Source: Mesorhizobium sp.
GTDB taxonomy: Bacteria; Pseudomonadota; Alphaproteobacteria; Rhizobiales; Rhizobiaceae
Length of the DNA stretch: 64,000 bases
Direction of reading: 5' to 3'
Assembly (NCBI RefSeq): GCF_023954305.1
Contig: NZ_JAMLIG010000001.1
Location: 2,738,501 to 2,802,500 of the forward strand
A program made the position numbers and the translations under genes. Positions within the stretch are counted from its first letter, which is position 1. Each line of letters begins with the position of its first letter. Below, piece after piece: positions 1 through 8,309 of the stretch. The notes under the pieces are model-generated. The model saw only the letters and a program-made list of their open reading frames with translations, was not told where the DNA came from and searched no databases.

Positions 1-459
1 CGGCTTCGTGGAGTGAACGAGATAGGGCGAAGTGACAAAGGTGCTGATCACCTCGAGGTCGTCATAGCCCCGCAGCTTGCCATCCTGAAGCATCCGCCAG
101 AACGCAACAGAGCCTTCAAGGGCGCTGTTTGAGGTGGCCGGGAGTTCCGTGACCCAGTTGTCCGGGAAGAGACCGGGATTGTAGGCGGGGATGATGAAAG
201 CGATATCGGCAACGCCGTCCTTCAGCATCTTGATCTGTTTTGATCCATCTCGCCCAAGGGTTCCGCCAGGAAACATCTGGATCTTCACCTTGCCGCCGGA
301 TGCCTCTTCCACCGCACGGGCCCAGGGCAGCATGGCCTGCTGGTAGGTGATCTCTTGTTCAGGTGTGAAAACCGAGAACTTCAGCGTTATGTCCTGCGCA
401 GAGACCTGCCCAGATGACAACAATCCGATCGCAAACGCGGCCAGCGAGATCTTCTTCAT
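1..459 (-). CDS. TRAP transporter solute-binding protein, DctP type (partial, C-terminus off the left edge)
   Basis: The first 153 codons read on the minus strand without a stop. They begin with a Sec signal peptide (charged MKKIS, hydrophobic core, cleavage near SAQD). The mature part has the DctP layout: an early FSVFTPEQ strand, a WARAVEEASGGKVKIQMFP segment, GGTLG, and VADIAFIIPAYNPGLFP. Proteins of this family are periplasmic and deliver organic acids to DctQM-type membrane partners, which would lie to the left of the window. The start is well supported by GGAGG 6 bases upstream of the ATG at 459. A 38-bp inverted repeat sits 77-114 bases upstream of the start. The substrate cannot be read from the sequence; the neighbours suggest a carboxylate handled by the adjacent decarboxylase, amidohydrolase and FAH genes. 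Confidence 0.88.
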   Translation of the reverse strand, partial: MKKISLAAFAIGLLSSGQVSAQDITLKFSVFTPEQEITYQQAMLPWARAVEEASGGKVKIQMFPGGTLGRDGSKQIKMLKDGVADIAFIIPAYNPGLFPDNWVTELPATSNSALEGSVAFWRMLQDGKLRGYDDLEVISTFVTSPYLVHSTKP

Positions 460-535
460 AGTGCTCCTCCGTTTTGGGTGCCGCGCTATGGCTCGGCAGC
501 GCCCGAAATCTCTATGGGAGTTCTCTCCGAATGTC

Positions 536-573
536 AAACGCCTGTTTCATTCATTTGAATGAAACAGGCGTTT
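536..573. promoter_or_regulatory. Operator-like inverted repeat, copy 1 (upstream of the TRAP gene)
   Basis: Two perfect 18-base arms (536-553, AAACGCCTGTTTCATTCA, and its reverse complement at 556-573) flank a central TT. A second copy at 1673-1710 matches at 29 of 38 aligned positions by my count. The core is TTYATTCA-N2-TGAATGAA. Perfect symmetry and a position upstream of two oppositely placed transport and catabolic units fit a TetR-dimer operator. The likely owner is the TetR gene at 3157-3804, by inference. Confidence 0.75.
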
Positions 574-662
574 CCATCGACTTGACCGAGGTTCGGATCA
601 ACACATTGTCGGGTTGGACCCGAACAACCTGCCAACTTCTGGAAGCCAATGCCCCTGAGGGG

Positions 663-1475
663 TCAATCGACTATGCACTGACCGGCGTTTTCGATATCGC
701 GACGCATCGATCTGAAAGTTGCGCCACGACGCTCAAGGATTGGAAGTGCGCCCAGAGCTTCAACTATGTGAACAAGGGTCGGCAGTTGCTCCCATGTCGA
801 CGGCAAGAACCGGACGTCCCCGGACCCTGTAGAATATCCCATGACCTCGGCTGGAGCTACGGTAGGCGTTAGGATCACGCCCTCGAAATCAGTCTCGCCG
901 GGACATCCGACACGCGGCACATAGCGGTAGTGCAGGGTGCCGTCGGTCGGCGGTGCAGGCTCGGGCGCCGTAGGGCTGAGGCCGTTCAGCTCCAGCTCGA
1001 GGAACCGGTGACCTTCCCAACTCGCCGTGCACAGGACCTGGCCATCAATGACCTGCGGAGGGTGAATGTCGCAGAACACCTTCGCATAACCGAGCTCATC
1101 GCGACCTGTGATGATCGGATCAGCTTTGTTTTCCCATAGCACTGCGAGGAAGGACCCGCGCAATCGCCTGGAACTGCCCTCATAGCGTGCGGGTATTTTT
1201 ACCCCGAGCGTATTGTAGCCTCGTCCTGCAAGCCACTGGATCTCGCGCATATAGCTGAATTCGACGGTTACGACCGGTTCGCCGTCTAACACCAAGCCCG
1301 GAGGAAGCAGCGACTGCGCCGCACTAGCGCTGGTCAGGAAACCGCTGGCATAGACGTCAATATGTGCGAGATGGTTGTCGTATCGCCCTCCGCCTACGCG
1401 CTGGCGAGGGCCGGGCATTGGACCGAACGATACCGGCATCCGATACCGTAGCCGCCCATCCGAGACTAGGTTCAT
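663..1475 (-). CDS. Acetoacetate decarboxylase family protein
   Basis: A 270-residue protein matching the acetoacetate decarboxylase (ADC) superfamily in length and pattern. It opens with RYRMPVSFGPMPGPRQ, contains a VTVEFSYM strand, and has the catalytic-lysine region ITGRDELGYAKVF, where Lys132 aligns with the Schiff-base lysine of ADC. Members decarboxylate beta-keto acids or carry out aldol or dehydration chemistry on pyruvate-like substrates, so the exact reaction is open. The start at 1475 has AGGAG 7 bases upstream. The gene diverges from the amidohydrolase at 1752, and the shared intergenic region holds operator copy 2. Decarboxylation of a keto acid released by the FAH-type hydrolase encoded nearby would fit. 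Confidence 0.85.
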   Translation of the reverse strand: MNLVSDGRLRYRMPVSFGPMPGPRQRVGGGRYDNHLAHIDVYASGFLTSASAAQSLLPPGLVLDGEPVVTVEFSYMREIQWLAGRGYNTLGVKIPARYEGSSRRLRGSFLAVLWENKADPIITGRDELGYAKVFCDIHPPQVIDGQVLCTASWEGHRFLELELNGLSPTAPEPAPPTDGTLHYRYVPRVGCPGETDFEGVILTPTVAPAEVMGYSTGSGDVRFLPSTWEQLPTLVHIVEALGALPILERRGATFRSMRRDIENAGQCIVD

Positions 1476-1672
1476 CCATATTCTCCTAGGTTTAGCACCC
1501 GTTCACCGGCCGCTGTCCGACCCTGATCGGCAACCCAATCCTCAGGCCACCGCGGCATTCCCGCTCACCCGCGAACCCCCACCAGATGCCGAAACCGTCG
1601 GAACCTGCCCAGTGGGTGCCGTGTGGCTCGGAAGCGGAACGACGTGAAACTAGCAGGAAGGCGACAAACATC

Positions 1673-1710
1673 AAACGTTTGTTTTATTCACTTGAATGAA
1701 GCTTCTGTTT
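1673..1710. promoter_or_regulatory. Operator-like inverted repeat, copy 2 (divergent promoter region)
   Basis: An imperfect copy of the 536-573 palindrome. The left half AAACGTTTGTTTTATTCA and the core TTGAATGAA are conserved and the outer right arm is degenerate. It lies in the 276-base gap between the divergent decarboxylase-like (663-1475) and amidohydrolase (1752-3167) genes, so one bound dimer could control both directions. The rest of the gap shows no other feature I can support. Confidence 0.7.
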
Positions 1711-1751
1711 AAGGCACGTTGTGGGCTAGGAAAACAAGAGTGAACGACTCG

Positions 1752-3167
1752 ATGCCTAGCAACTGCCTCATACGAAACGTTTTCGTGGCCGACCCTGATT
1801 CGGAGCATGCCCTCTTCCCTCGTCCATCCAACATTTTCGTACGCAATGGACGGATCGCTGCCATTGGCCCGGATGTGTGGGCGTCAGACGTGGAGATCAT
1901 CGACGGGAGAGGCGCGATCGCCTGTGCGGGAATGGTCGATTCCCACCGGCATATCTGGCAAACTGCCATCCGCGGAGTGGCCGCAGACTGGTCGTTGGCG
2001 GACTACGTTCGCGAAATCCGAGTAGGGTATGCCGCCCCGTACTCCCCTGACCATGTCTATCTGAGCAACTACGTTGGAGCGCTCGAAGCGCTCGATACCG
2101 GCGTAACCGCCGTATGCGATTTCTCGCACATCATGAATAGTCCCGCACACACCGAAGCAGCGATTCAGGGTCTCACCGATGCTGGAATTCGCGGTGTGTT
2201 CTGCTACGGATTCTACGACGTTCCCACCCGCAGCAGAGCCTTTGCCAATCATTCCGATCGGGTCCGTCACGCCGACGAGGTCGCCCGCATCTTCCGCTCC
2301 ACTGCCGGACCATTGCTTGATTTTGGACTGGCTCTTACCGAGTTCGCGCTTGTAGACGGAGAGCAGACAGATGATGAGATCGCCATTGCCCGCCGTCATG
2401 ACGCGCTGATCACTCTGCATGTCGGAGGGTATAGCTACCCGCGCGGCATTGGATATCTGAAGGAGCGTGGCAAGCTTGGTCCCGACATGCTTCATGTTCA
2501 TGCGAATTGGAGCACAATAGAGGAGCTGGAACTGCTGGTGCAGGCTGGGGGAAGTCTCTCGGTGACGCCGGAGACGGAGATGCAGATGGGTATGGGCTTG
2601 CCCATGACCAACAAGCTTCTCGAAGTAGGCGGGATGCCGAGTTTTGGCGTCGACATCGTGTCCAACAACAGCGGCGACATGCTGACCCAGTTGCGGCTGG
2701 GCCTCCAGATGGCTCGTGCGATCGATAATCAGAAAACCATCGAAACTGGCAAGGCACCCGACAAGATTACGATGACAGTCCGCGACGCTCTGCGTTTTGG
2801 GACAGAAGGCGGAGCCCGCGCCATTCGAAAGCAAGGTGAGATCGGACGGCTCACCAAGGGCCTCCTGGCGGATATCGTGTTGTTTTCGGCTCAGGGGCTG
2901 CACATGGCACCTATGACCGACCCCGTTGGAATGCTCCTTTTGCAGTCCCGACCAGGTGACGTGGAACTGGTGATGGTCGAGGGACGTATCGTAAAGCGAG
3001 ACGGGCGGCTCGTGAACGTGGACTATGCGGGGCTTACGGCCAAATTGAGTGACGCCTTCCGAGAGATCGCCGAACACGTCGAAGGTGCGCGTGATAAGTC
3101 GACGCTGTCGGCCAAGCGTTGGCTGAACACTCTTCAGAGGACCACTGGAGGTCAAGGTGCTGCTTGA
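1752..3167 (+). CDS. Amidohydrolase (TrzA/AtzA-like deaminase group), module 1
   Basis: A 471-residue metal-dependent hydrolase. The metal site can be traced: the HxH motif is DSHRHIWQT (His65, His67), followed by TLHVGG (His223), LHVHANWS (His248/250) and GVDIVSNNSGD (Asp301). The segment TPETEMQMGMG is typical of the cytosine deaminase/chlorohydrolase-like group, which removes amino or other groups from N-heterocycles. I chose ATG 1752 because MPSNCLIRN then aligns with the start of the paralogue at 13950; GTG 1740 and TTG 1719 are in-frame alternatives. Over about 92 residues around HxH, 47 are identical to the 13950 protein by eye. The 3' end overlaps the TetR gene by 11 bases, so the two are cotranscribed. 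Substrate unknown. Confidence 0.87.
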   Translation: MPSNCLIRNVFVADPDSEHALFPRPSNIFVRNGRIAAIGPDVWASDVEIIDGRGAIACAGMVDSHRHIWQTAIRGVAADWSLADYVREIRVGYAAPYSPDHVYLSNYVGALEALDTGVTAVCDFSHIMNSPAHTEAAIQGLTDAGIRGVFCYGFYDVPTRSRAFANHSDRVRHADEVARIFRSTAGPLLDFGLALTEFALVDGEQTDDEIAIARRHDALITLHVGGYSYPRGIGYLKERGKLGPDMLHVHANWSTIEELELLVQAGGSLSVTPETEMQMGMGLPMTNKLLEVGGMPSFGVDIVSNNSGDMLTQLRLGLQMARAIDNQKTIETGKAPDKITMTVRDALRFGTEGGARAIRKQGEIGRLTKGLLADIVLFSAQGLHMAPMTDPVGMLLLQSRPGDVELVMVEGRIVKRDGRLVNVDYAGLTAKLSDAFREIAEHVEGARDKSTLSAKRWLNTLQRTTGGQGAA

Positions 3168-3804
3168 GAAGGCCCGACAGGACGAAACGAAAGAAAAGAT
3201 CCGAGCGACCGCCCGAAAGCTTATGGCTGAGAAGGGGATCGAGAATGTGACAATCCGGGACATCGCGGCGACCGCCGGCGCGAACGTTGCCGCGATCAAC
3301 TATCATTTCCGCAACAAGGAGTTGCTGACCTATGAGGTCCTGCGCGATGTGGCGCGCAACAGCGTCAAGCGTCGGTTGGCGATGCTCGATGAAACGGAGG
3401 CCGCCGCAGCAAGCGAAGGGCGCGTCGTCACCGTTCCAGAGATCGTGCGATGCTTCATTGAAGGCTACTTGCCCGAGGACAGTTCGACCGACGGTGACCT
3501 TCTCGCGAAGCTGATCCTGAAGAACCGTCTCACTCCGACCGAGTGGACCTCCGCAATCCTCAGCGAAGAGATTGAGAAGATGGCCCACAGGTTCGTGGAG
3601 GCGTTGCGTAAAGCTACCCCTCATATCACGGAAAAGGATCTTGGCTGGCGCTATCACTTTATGGTCGGAACAGTCGTTATCGCCCTGAACGATCGCAGCA
3701 ATCCCGGTCGTATGCTGCGCCTTACGCGCGGCGAATGCGACACCGATGACCGGGCCGAACTCCGGCGCCAGCTTGAGGCACAGCTTGTTCGGACCTTCGC
3801 TTAG
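3157..3804 (+). CDS. TetR/AcrR family regulator, module 1
   Basis: A 215-residue regulator. Residues 10-60 form the TetR DNA-binding domain: ARKLMAEKGIENVTIRDIA, then the recognition helix region NVAAINYHFRNKELL. The C-terminal ligand and dimer domain is variable, as usual. GTG 3157 is preceded by GGAGG at 5 bases and overlaps the end of the amidohydrolase gene. Its place inside the catabolic operon suggests it regulates that operon and the decarboxylase and TRAP genes through the two 38-bp palindromes (536-573 and 1673-1710). The sign of regulation and the ligand are unknown. Confidence 0.88.
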   Translation: MLLEKARQDETKEKIRATARKLMAEKGIENVTIRDIAATAGANVAAINYHFRNKELLTYEVLRDVARNSVKRRLAMLDETEAAAASEGRVVTVPEIVRCFIEGYLPEDSSTDGDLLAKLILKNRLTPTEWTSAILSEEIEKMAHRFVEALRKATPHITEKDLGWRYHFMVGTVVIALNDRSNPGRMLRLTRGECDTDDRAELRRQLEAQLVRTFA

Positions 3805-3836
3805 CAGCGATAACCCAGAGCCTACTTTGTGGACAT

Positions 3837-5108
3837 ATGCGTATGACCGGATTGCTAAGAAGTTGGATTGCGTCGGCAAATTCCGAGACCACTGATTTTC
3901 CGCTCAACAACTTGCCCTACGGGGTCTTCAGTGGCGGCCAGGAAACACCGCGCTGCGGCGTCGCGATCGGCGATCTCATTCTCGACGTGACTGGTCTTGA
4001 GCGGGCAGGGCTGATTGGAGCACCCGGTGCGCCGGACTTCCAAGAGCCGGCGTGGAATACATTCATGCGACGCGGACCGGGAGCTTGGAGGGTGTTTAGG
4101 GCGCGGCTAACCGAGTTGCTCATCGAAGGCAGCGAAACTCAGGAAGTGGTCGCGCCGTTTCTCGTCCCAATGAACAGCGTGAAAATGCACCTGCCATTCG
4201 AGGTAACCGGCTTCACCGATTTCTTCGCAAACCTCGATCACGCAACCAATGCTGGAACGATATTTCGCGGACCCTCGGATGCTGTGGCTTCCAACTGGTA
4301 TGATATTCCGGTCGGCTACAATGGACGGGCAGTGACCGTCTATGTGTCAGGCACACCAATCCGCCGGCCCCTCGGCCAGGTTCTGCTGCCGGGTTCGGAA
4401 CGCCCGGTCCTAATGCCTGAACCGAAGCTGGACTACGAGTTGGAACTCGGTGCGGTCGTCGGAACGGACCATGCCGGATTTCAGCCAGTCAATCTTGCAG
4501 ACGCCGATGCGATGATATTCGGCTATGTCCTCGTGAACGACTGGTCGGCGCGCGGCATCCAGGCTTGGGAAGCCAGGCCACTAGGTCCGTTTCTCGCCAA
4601 GAGCTTTGCCACTTCGATAAGTCCGTGGGTCGTGCCTGCAGCAGCGCTTGCGCCGTTTCGCTGCCCTCCGCCTTCGCGCGTCCATCCGCTCCTGCCCTAC
4701 CTGTCCGAAAGCTACCCCACCCATTTCGACATCGAGGTGGAAGCGCGAATGAAGACCCAGGAATCACAGAGCGAGTTGGTGATCGCGACAACGAACTACC
4801 GGCGAATGTACTTTTCGCTCGCACAACAGCTCTGTCACCACATGATCAACGGTACTGCCATGAGAGCGGGTGACCTGTTGGGCTCCGGCACGATAAGCGG
4901 ACCAGCTCCGGAAAACCGAGGCTGTCTCCTCGAGCGCACTTGGAACGGCACCGAGGCACTCACCTTTCCTGACGGCACGCGACGGACTTTTCTCGAGGAC
5001 GGTGACGAGATAGCGCTCACCGGTCGCGCGCTAGGTGGGGACTATCGAATCGGTTTCGGCGAATGTCGTGGGCGGATCTTGAAAGCCCCGATTTGGCCAG
5101 CCGGGTAG
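3837..5108 (+). CDS. Fumarylacetoacetase, full-length two-domain type
   Basis: A 423-residue protein with the N-terminal domain of eukaryotic-type fumarylacetoacetase (FPLNNLPYGVF) and the FAH catalytic domain. All the residues I can place align with mouse FAH at a constant offset of two: Asp128, His135 (NLDHATNAG), Glu201 and Glu203 (ELELG), Asp235 (NDWSARG), Lys255 and Glu366. The chemistry is therefore hydrolytic C-C cleavage of a 3,5-diketo acid such as fumarylacetoacetate. It follows the TetR gene by 33 bases and is probably in the same operon. No homogentisate dioxygenase or maleylacetoacetate isomerase gene is nearby, so a related substrate is possible. ATG 3843 (MTGLLRSW) is an equally good start; neither has a strong ribosome site. 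Confidence 0.88.
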   Translation: MRMTGLLRSWIASANSETTDFPLNNLPYGVFSGGQETPRCGVAIGDLILDVTGLERAGLIGAPGAPDFQEPAWNTFMRRGPGAWRVFRARLTELLIEGSETQEVVAPFLVPMNSVKMHLPFEVTGFTDFFANLDHATNAGTIFRGPSDAVASNWYDIPVGYNGRAVTVYVSGTPIRRPLGQVLLPGSERPVLMPEPKLDYELELGAVVGTDHAGFQPVNLADADAMIFGYVLVNDWSARGIQAWEARPLGPFLAKSFATSISPWVVPAAALAPFRCPPPSRVHPLLPYLSESYPTHFDIEVEARMKTQESQSELVIATTNYRRMYFSLAQQLCHHMINGTAMRAGDLLGSGTISGPAPENRGCLLERTWNGTEALTFPDGTRRTFLEDGDEIALTGRALGGDYRIGFGECRGRILKAPIWPAG

Positions 5109-5311
5109 TAGTCGGTTTTCCCGATTGAACATTCTGATTGGCCTGCTGCCGGTTTTTCGGAGACCAGGTTGAGTTAGCATAGCTTGCTCCTCGAATTCGA
5201 TCGGCTGAGATAGCTCAGTGTGGAGTGCAGCCTTCAATACGAGTCCGTCTTCGAGCGATCGCGCATCATGCCAGCCATAGCATGACCCTGGGTCTGCCTC
5301 TCTATGGGCAA

Positions 5312-5358
5312 TTGACCAACAATTGTTGGGCGGTATACCAGCGTCAATCAGACGCTGG
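5312..5358 (+). promoter_or_regulatory. Promoter with two palindromes for the module 2 TetR gene
   Basis: TTGACC (5312-5317), a 16-base spacer and TATACC (5334-5339) form a sigma-70-like promoter. A perfect 14-base palindrome, CCAACAATTGTTGG (5316-5329), lies between the boxes. A second inverted repeat, CCAGCGTC-N5-GACGCTGG (5338-5358), overlaps the -10 box and the likely start of transcription. This is a classic autorepression layout. The remaining 5109-5311 stretch shows nothing I can support. Confidence 0.6.
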
Positions 5359-5370
5359 AGAGAATGTGTC

Positions 5371-6060
5371 GTGGCCGACAAAAATTCGCGCCCCTCCGGG
5401 CACGCCGACATAGCCGAATCCACCGAGATCGCGATACTGGACGCTGCGGAACACCTTTTCGCTGACCACGGCTTTGATGCCACCTCCGTTCGCGCTATCG
5501 GCACCAAAGCTGGCGTCAATCCCGCGCTGCTCCACTACTATTTCTCTACGAAGGAGGATCTGCTCCGCAGGGTAGTCGAGCGCCGCTCGAGCTCCATCAA
5601 TTCGATCCGGCGCGAACGTCTTCTAATGCTGTTCGCAAATTCCTCGCCCACGTTGCCGACGCTGGAAGATGTTCTTGAAGTGATCATTCGACCGACGATC
5701 GAATTGGGACGCGACGAGAACCAGGGAGGCAGTAGCTATACACGCATCATCCATACACTGTCGGCAGCGAAGGATCCGCGCTTCTATAGACTCATCGCAG
5801 ACAATTTTGACCCCATCGCGCGCTATTCGATTGAGTGCATCCAGCGCGTCGTCCCCGATCTGACTAAAGCTGATGCGGTCGACTGCTACATGTCGATGAT
5901 CCAGATCTCCTTCATGTTGATGGCGCCGACCGGACGTGCCGTCGCATTGGCCGATGGTCATAAATACGAGCAAGATGCGGAGCGCGCGATCAGGTTCGCA
6001 ACACTGTTCGCTGCCGCAGGTATCCGCGCTTTGGCGGTCAGACGAGCGGCGCCGGCCTGA
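5371..6060 (+). CDS. TetR/AcrR family regulator, module 2
   Basis: A 229-residue regulator with an N-terminal TetR domain: ILDAAEHLFADHGFDATSVRAI, then AGVNPALLHYYFSTKEDLL. I placed the start at GTG 5371 because GGAGAG lies 8 bases upstream. In-frame extension to TTG 5323 would run through the promoter and both palindromes described at 5312-5358. The gene precedes the ABC transporter operon by 106 bases on the same strand. It shares little with the 3157 regulator outside the DNA-binding domain, so the two modules probably respond to different ligands. Confidence 0.87.
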   Translation: MADKNSRPSGHADIAESTEIAILDAAEHLFADHGFDATSVRAIGTKAGVNPALLHYYFSTKEDLLRRVVERRSSSINSIRRERLLMLFANSSPTLPTLEDVLEVIIRPTIELGRDENQGGSSYTRIIHTLSAAKDPRFYRLIADNFDPIARYSIECIQRVVPDLTKADAVDCYMSMIQISFMLMAPTGRAVALADGHKYEQDAERAIRFATLFAAAGIRALAVRRAAPA

Positions 6061-6166
6061 AGCCTTGAATTACTGCTGACGAACACCACGAATCCATATT
6101 GATCGATTGCCCAAATTCTGATAGTCATTCGCTCAAATCGAGCGGACTTCGGGAGGGGGCGGCTTT

Positions 6167-7180
6167 ATGGTTGGCGTGGCATCTGCCGCGGTTCGTCCGC
6201 ATCAGAGAGGAAGTTTCCTGCGATCGCAGGAAGCGGTGGTGTTCCTCATCGCCCTTGTGGTCTTTGTCGGTTTTGCACTCGCGCTCGACCGGTTCCTCAC
6301 GCCGGGCAACCTCTCGGTGCTTGTCTTCAATATGTCGCTGATCGGCATCCTGGGATGCGGCATGGCCGTGATCGTGATCGGGCGCGGCATCGACCTTTCG
6401 CTCATCGCGATCATGGCGGTGACCAGCGCTACCCTGCTACAGCTCTTGTCCAATGGCGTGCCGATGGGGGTGGCCATCCCGATCACCCTGCTGCTGGCGC
6501 TGGCGATGGGCGCGCTTAACGGCCTGATCATCGCCTTTTTCGAAGTCCCGGCCCTGTTTGCGACACTGGCGACCGCGCTTGTCTTCTTCGGCGCCAGCCG
6601 CGTCTTCTTCCTTGACAGCGCAGTGCTTTACCTGCCTGGCGCTTACTCGTCCTTCATCGCACTCGCCTCGGCCGATATTGCGGGCATCCCCGTGCCCGTC
6701 ATCGTGTTCCTGTGCGTCGCGCTCGCTCTCCATTTGTTGTTGAACGCGACCTCGTTCGGCCAGCTCACCTACGCGCAAGGCGACAACATTTGGGCGGCGC
6801 GCAATTCCGGCGCGCCGGTGCGGCCGATGATCGTGCTGCAATACATGATCTCGGCTCTGGCGGCCGTCATCGGCGGCTACATCTTCACGGCAGCCTCCGG
6901 CGCCATCGACATGCAGATCATCCGTTCGACGCTGATCTTCGACGTAGTGCTGGTCGTGGTCCTCGGCGGCGTCAGCCTTGCTGGCGGCCGCGGCTCGATC
7001 TGGAGCGTGGTCGTCGGCACGCTGTTGATCGGCATCCTGGTCAACGGCATGGTCATTCTCGACCTCAATTCCAGCATCCAGGGTATCGCCAAGGGCATCG
7101 TGCTCATCTGCGCCATTCTCCTCGACCGCTTCCTGCATCCCGTGGATGAGGAAACGGCGAAGCAAGGGGACACGTTCTGA
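6167..7180 (+). CDS. ABC transporter permease, RbsC type
   Basis: A 337-residue polytopic membrane protein of the branched-chain/ribose permease family. It has about eight to ten hydrophobic segments and the family signature GRGIDLSLIAIMAVTSA. Near the C-terminus it has VVLGGVSLAGGRGSIWSVVVG, the conserved loop that contacts the ATPase in sugar-type importers. GGGAGG lies upstream of ATG 6167. It is followed at 56 bases by the binding-protein gene. It probably pairs with the permease domain at 8310, giving a heterodimeric channel. Confidence 0.9.
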   Translation: MVGVASAAVRPHQRGSFLRSQEAVVFLIALVVFVGFALALDRFLTPGNLSVLVFNMSLIGILGCGMAVIVIGRGIDLSLIAIMAVTSATLLQLLSNGVPMGVAIPITLLLALAMGALNGLIIAFFEVPALFATLATALVFFGASRVFFLDSAVLYLPGAYSSFIALASADIAGIPVPVIVFLCVALALHLLLNATSFGQLTYAQGDNIWAARNSGAPVRPMIVLQYMISALAAVIGGYIFTAASGAIDMQIIRSTLIFDVVLVVVLGGVSLAGGRGSIWSVVVGTLLIGILVNGMVILDLNSSIQGIAKGIVLICAILLDRFLHPVDEETAKQGDTF

Positions 7181-7236
7181 CGCGTCTCCGCTGCAATACG
7201 TCCACGATCTAGCTTGTCGTCTCAGGGAGGAAACAC

Positions 7237-8238
7237 ATGATCCGTTCATTCTGCAGCATTCTGGTCGGAGGCCTGGTGGGTCTCGCGATCGCTACCGGCG
7301 GGGCGCAGGCCCAGGCCAAGCTCAAATCGTCGGAAGAGCTCTTCGACAGTTTCGTCGCCGCCACCAAGGGCAAGCGCATCGCCTGGGTGCCGCAGGCGCT
7401 GGGCATGCCGCTGACGGAAGGCTGGACTTCCGTCATGAAGGAGGAGGCCGCGGCCCTTGGGATGGAGCTGATCGTGCGGGATCCGAACTGGAGCACGTCG
7501 GCGATGACCCAGGCCGTCACGGCGCTGATCGCCGAGAAGCCGGACGTGCTGGTGGTCCATAACCCTAACGTCCAGCTGCTGGCGCGGCAGCTCAAGCAGG
7601 CCGAGGAAGCGGGCATCCATGTCGTCCAACTGAACATGGTCTCGAATTACAAGACCGACGCCTTCGTCGGCGGCGACTGGAAGAGCCTTGCGCGCGGCAT
7701 GGCCGAGGACATCGTCAAGACCTGCGGCGAGGGCTCGGGCAAGTCGGGCAAGGTCGCCGTGGTGCAAGGCGAATTAACCTCGGACGTCTCGATCCTTGAG
7801 ACGGAAGGGGCGATGGAGGTGTTCGCCAAGCATCCCGAGATCAAGGTCGTGTCCGACCAAGCCGCGATGTGGGATCCCAACAAGGCGCGCGAGGTGACCG
7901 CGGCGGTGCTGCAGCAGCATCCCGATCTTTGCGCCGTGCTTGGCCACTGGGGCCCGATGACCATGGGCGCTGGCCAGGCTGTCAAGGCCGCCGGCCTCAG
8001 CGACAAGGTCACGGTCTATTCCACTGGTGAAAACCCGCAGATGATCTGCGACGCCATCAAGGATGGCGTGCTGACCAAATACTGGAGCGTCGACAACAAG
8101 AAGCAGGGACGCGACGCCATGCTGACTATCAAGTATCTTCTGATGATGGCGCAGCCACCGGGCACCTACAAGCTGGCGGCCTACAGCCCCTTCGAGGTGA
8201 TCACGCGCGACAACGCCGACAGCCTCTGCTGGCGCTAG
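7237..8238 (+). CDS. Sugar-type ABC transporter periplasmic binding protein
   Basis: A 333-residue RbsB-like (periplasmic binding protein 1) protein. A Sec signal peptide ends near GGAQAQA. The mature fold shows KGKRIAWVPQALGMPLTEGW, VTALIAEKPDVLVVHNPN and VVQGELTSDVSILETEGAMEV, in the positions used by ribose- and galactose-type receptors to hold ligand. GGGAGG is 8 bases before ATG 7237. The mature protein has several cysteines (VKTCGEG, DLCAVLG, MICDAI, SLCWR), more than usual. The ligand is unknown; this family also takes up non-sugars such as purines and autoinducers, which would suit an amidohydrolase substrate. Confidence 0.9.
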   Translation: MIRSFCSILVGGLVGLAIATGGAQAQAKLKSSEELFDSFVAATKGKRIAWVPQALGMPLTEGWTSVMKEEAAALGMELIVRDPNWSTSAMTQAVTALIAEKPDVLVVHNPNVQLLARQLKQAEEAGIHVVQLNMVSNYKTDAFVGGDWKSLARGMAEDIVKTCGEGSGKSGKVAVVQGELTSDVSILETEGAMEVFAKHPEIKVVSDQAAMWDPNKAREVTAAVLQQHPDLCAVLGHWGPMTMGAGQAVKAAGLSDKVTVYSTGENPQMICDAIKDGVLTKYWSVDNKKQGRDAMLTIKYLLMMAQPPGTYKLAAYSPFEVITRDNADSLCWR

Positions 8239-8249
8239 CACCTTTCGCT

Positions 8250-8278
8250 GGAGCGAAGCTTCCGCGAAGCTTCGCTCC
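8250..8278 (+). repeat. Intercistronic stem-loop after the binding-protein gene
   Basis: Two perfect 13-base arms (GGAGCGAAGCTTC at 8250-8262 and its complement at 8266-8278) are separated by CGC. No T-run follows, so it is not a standard terminator. A hairpin just after a binding-protein gene commonly protects the upstream mRNA from exonucleases and raises the ratio of receptor to permease. That role is inferred here. Confidence 0.65.
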
Positions 8279-8309
8279 CTCCATCTCAAAGTTTTAGGAA
8301 CGACCCGCG

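Noticed and set aside
5323..5370. Upstream TTG start for the module 2 TetR gene
   Set aside because: It would place the -10 box and two palindromes inside the coding sequence. GTG 5371 has a good ribosome site and the usual TetR N-terminal length.
3805..5370. A third copy of the 38-bp module 1 operator in front of the fumarylacetoacetase or the module 2 TetR gene
   Set aside because: I looked for TTCATTCA/TGAATGAA pairs in these gaps and found none; only unrelated palindromes occur at 5316-5358.
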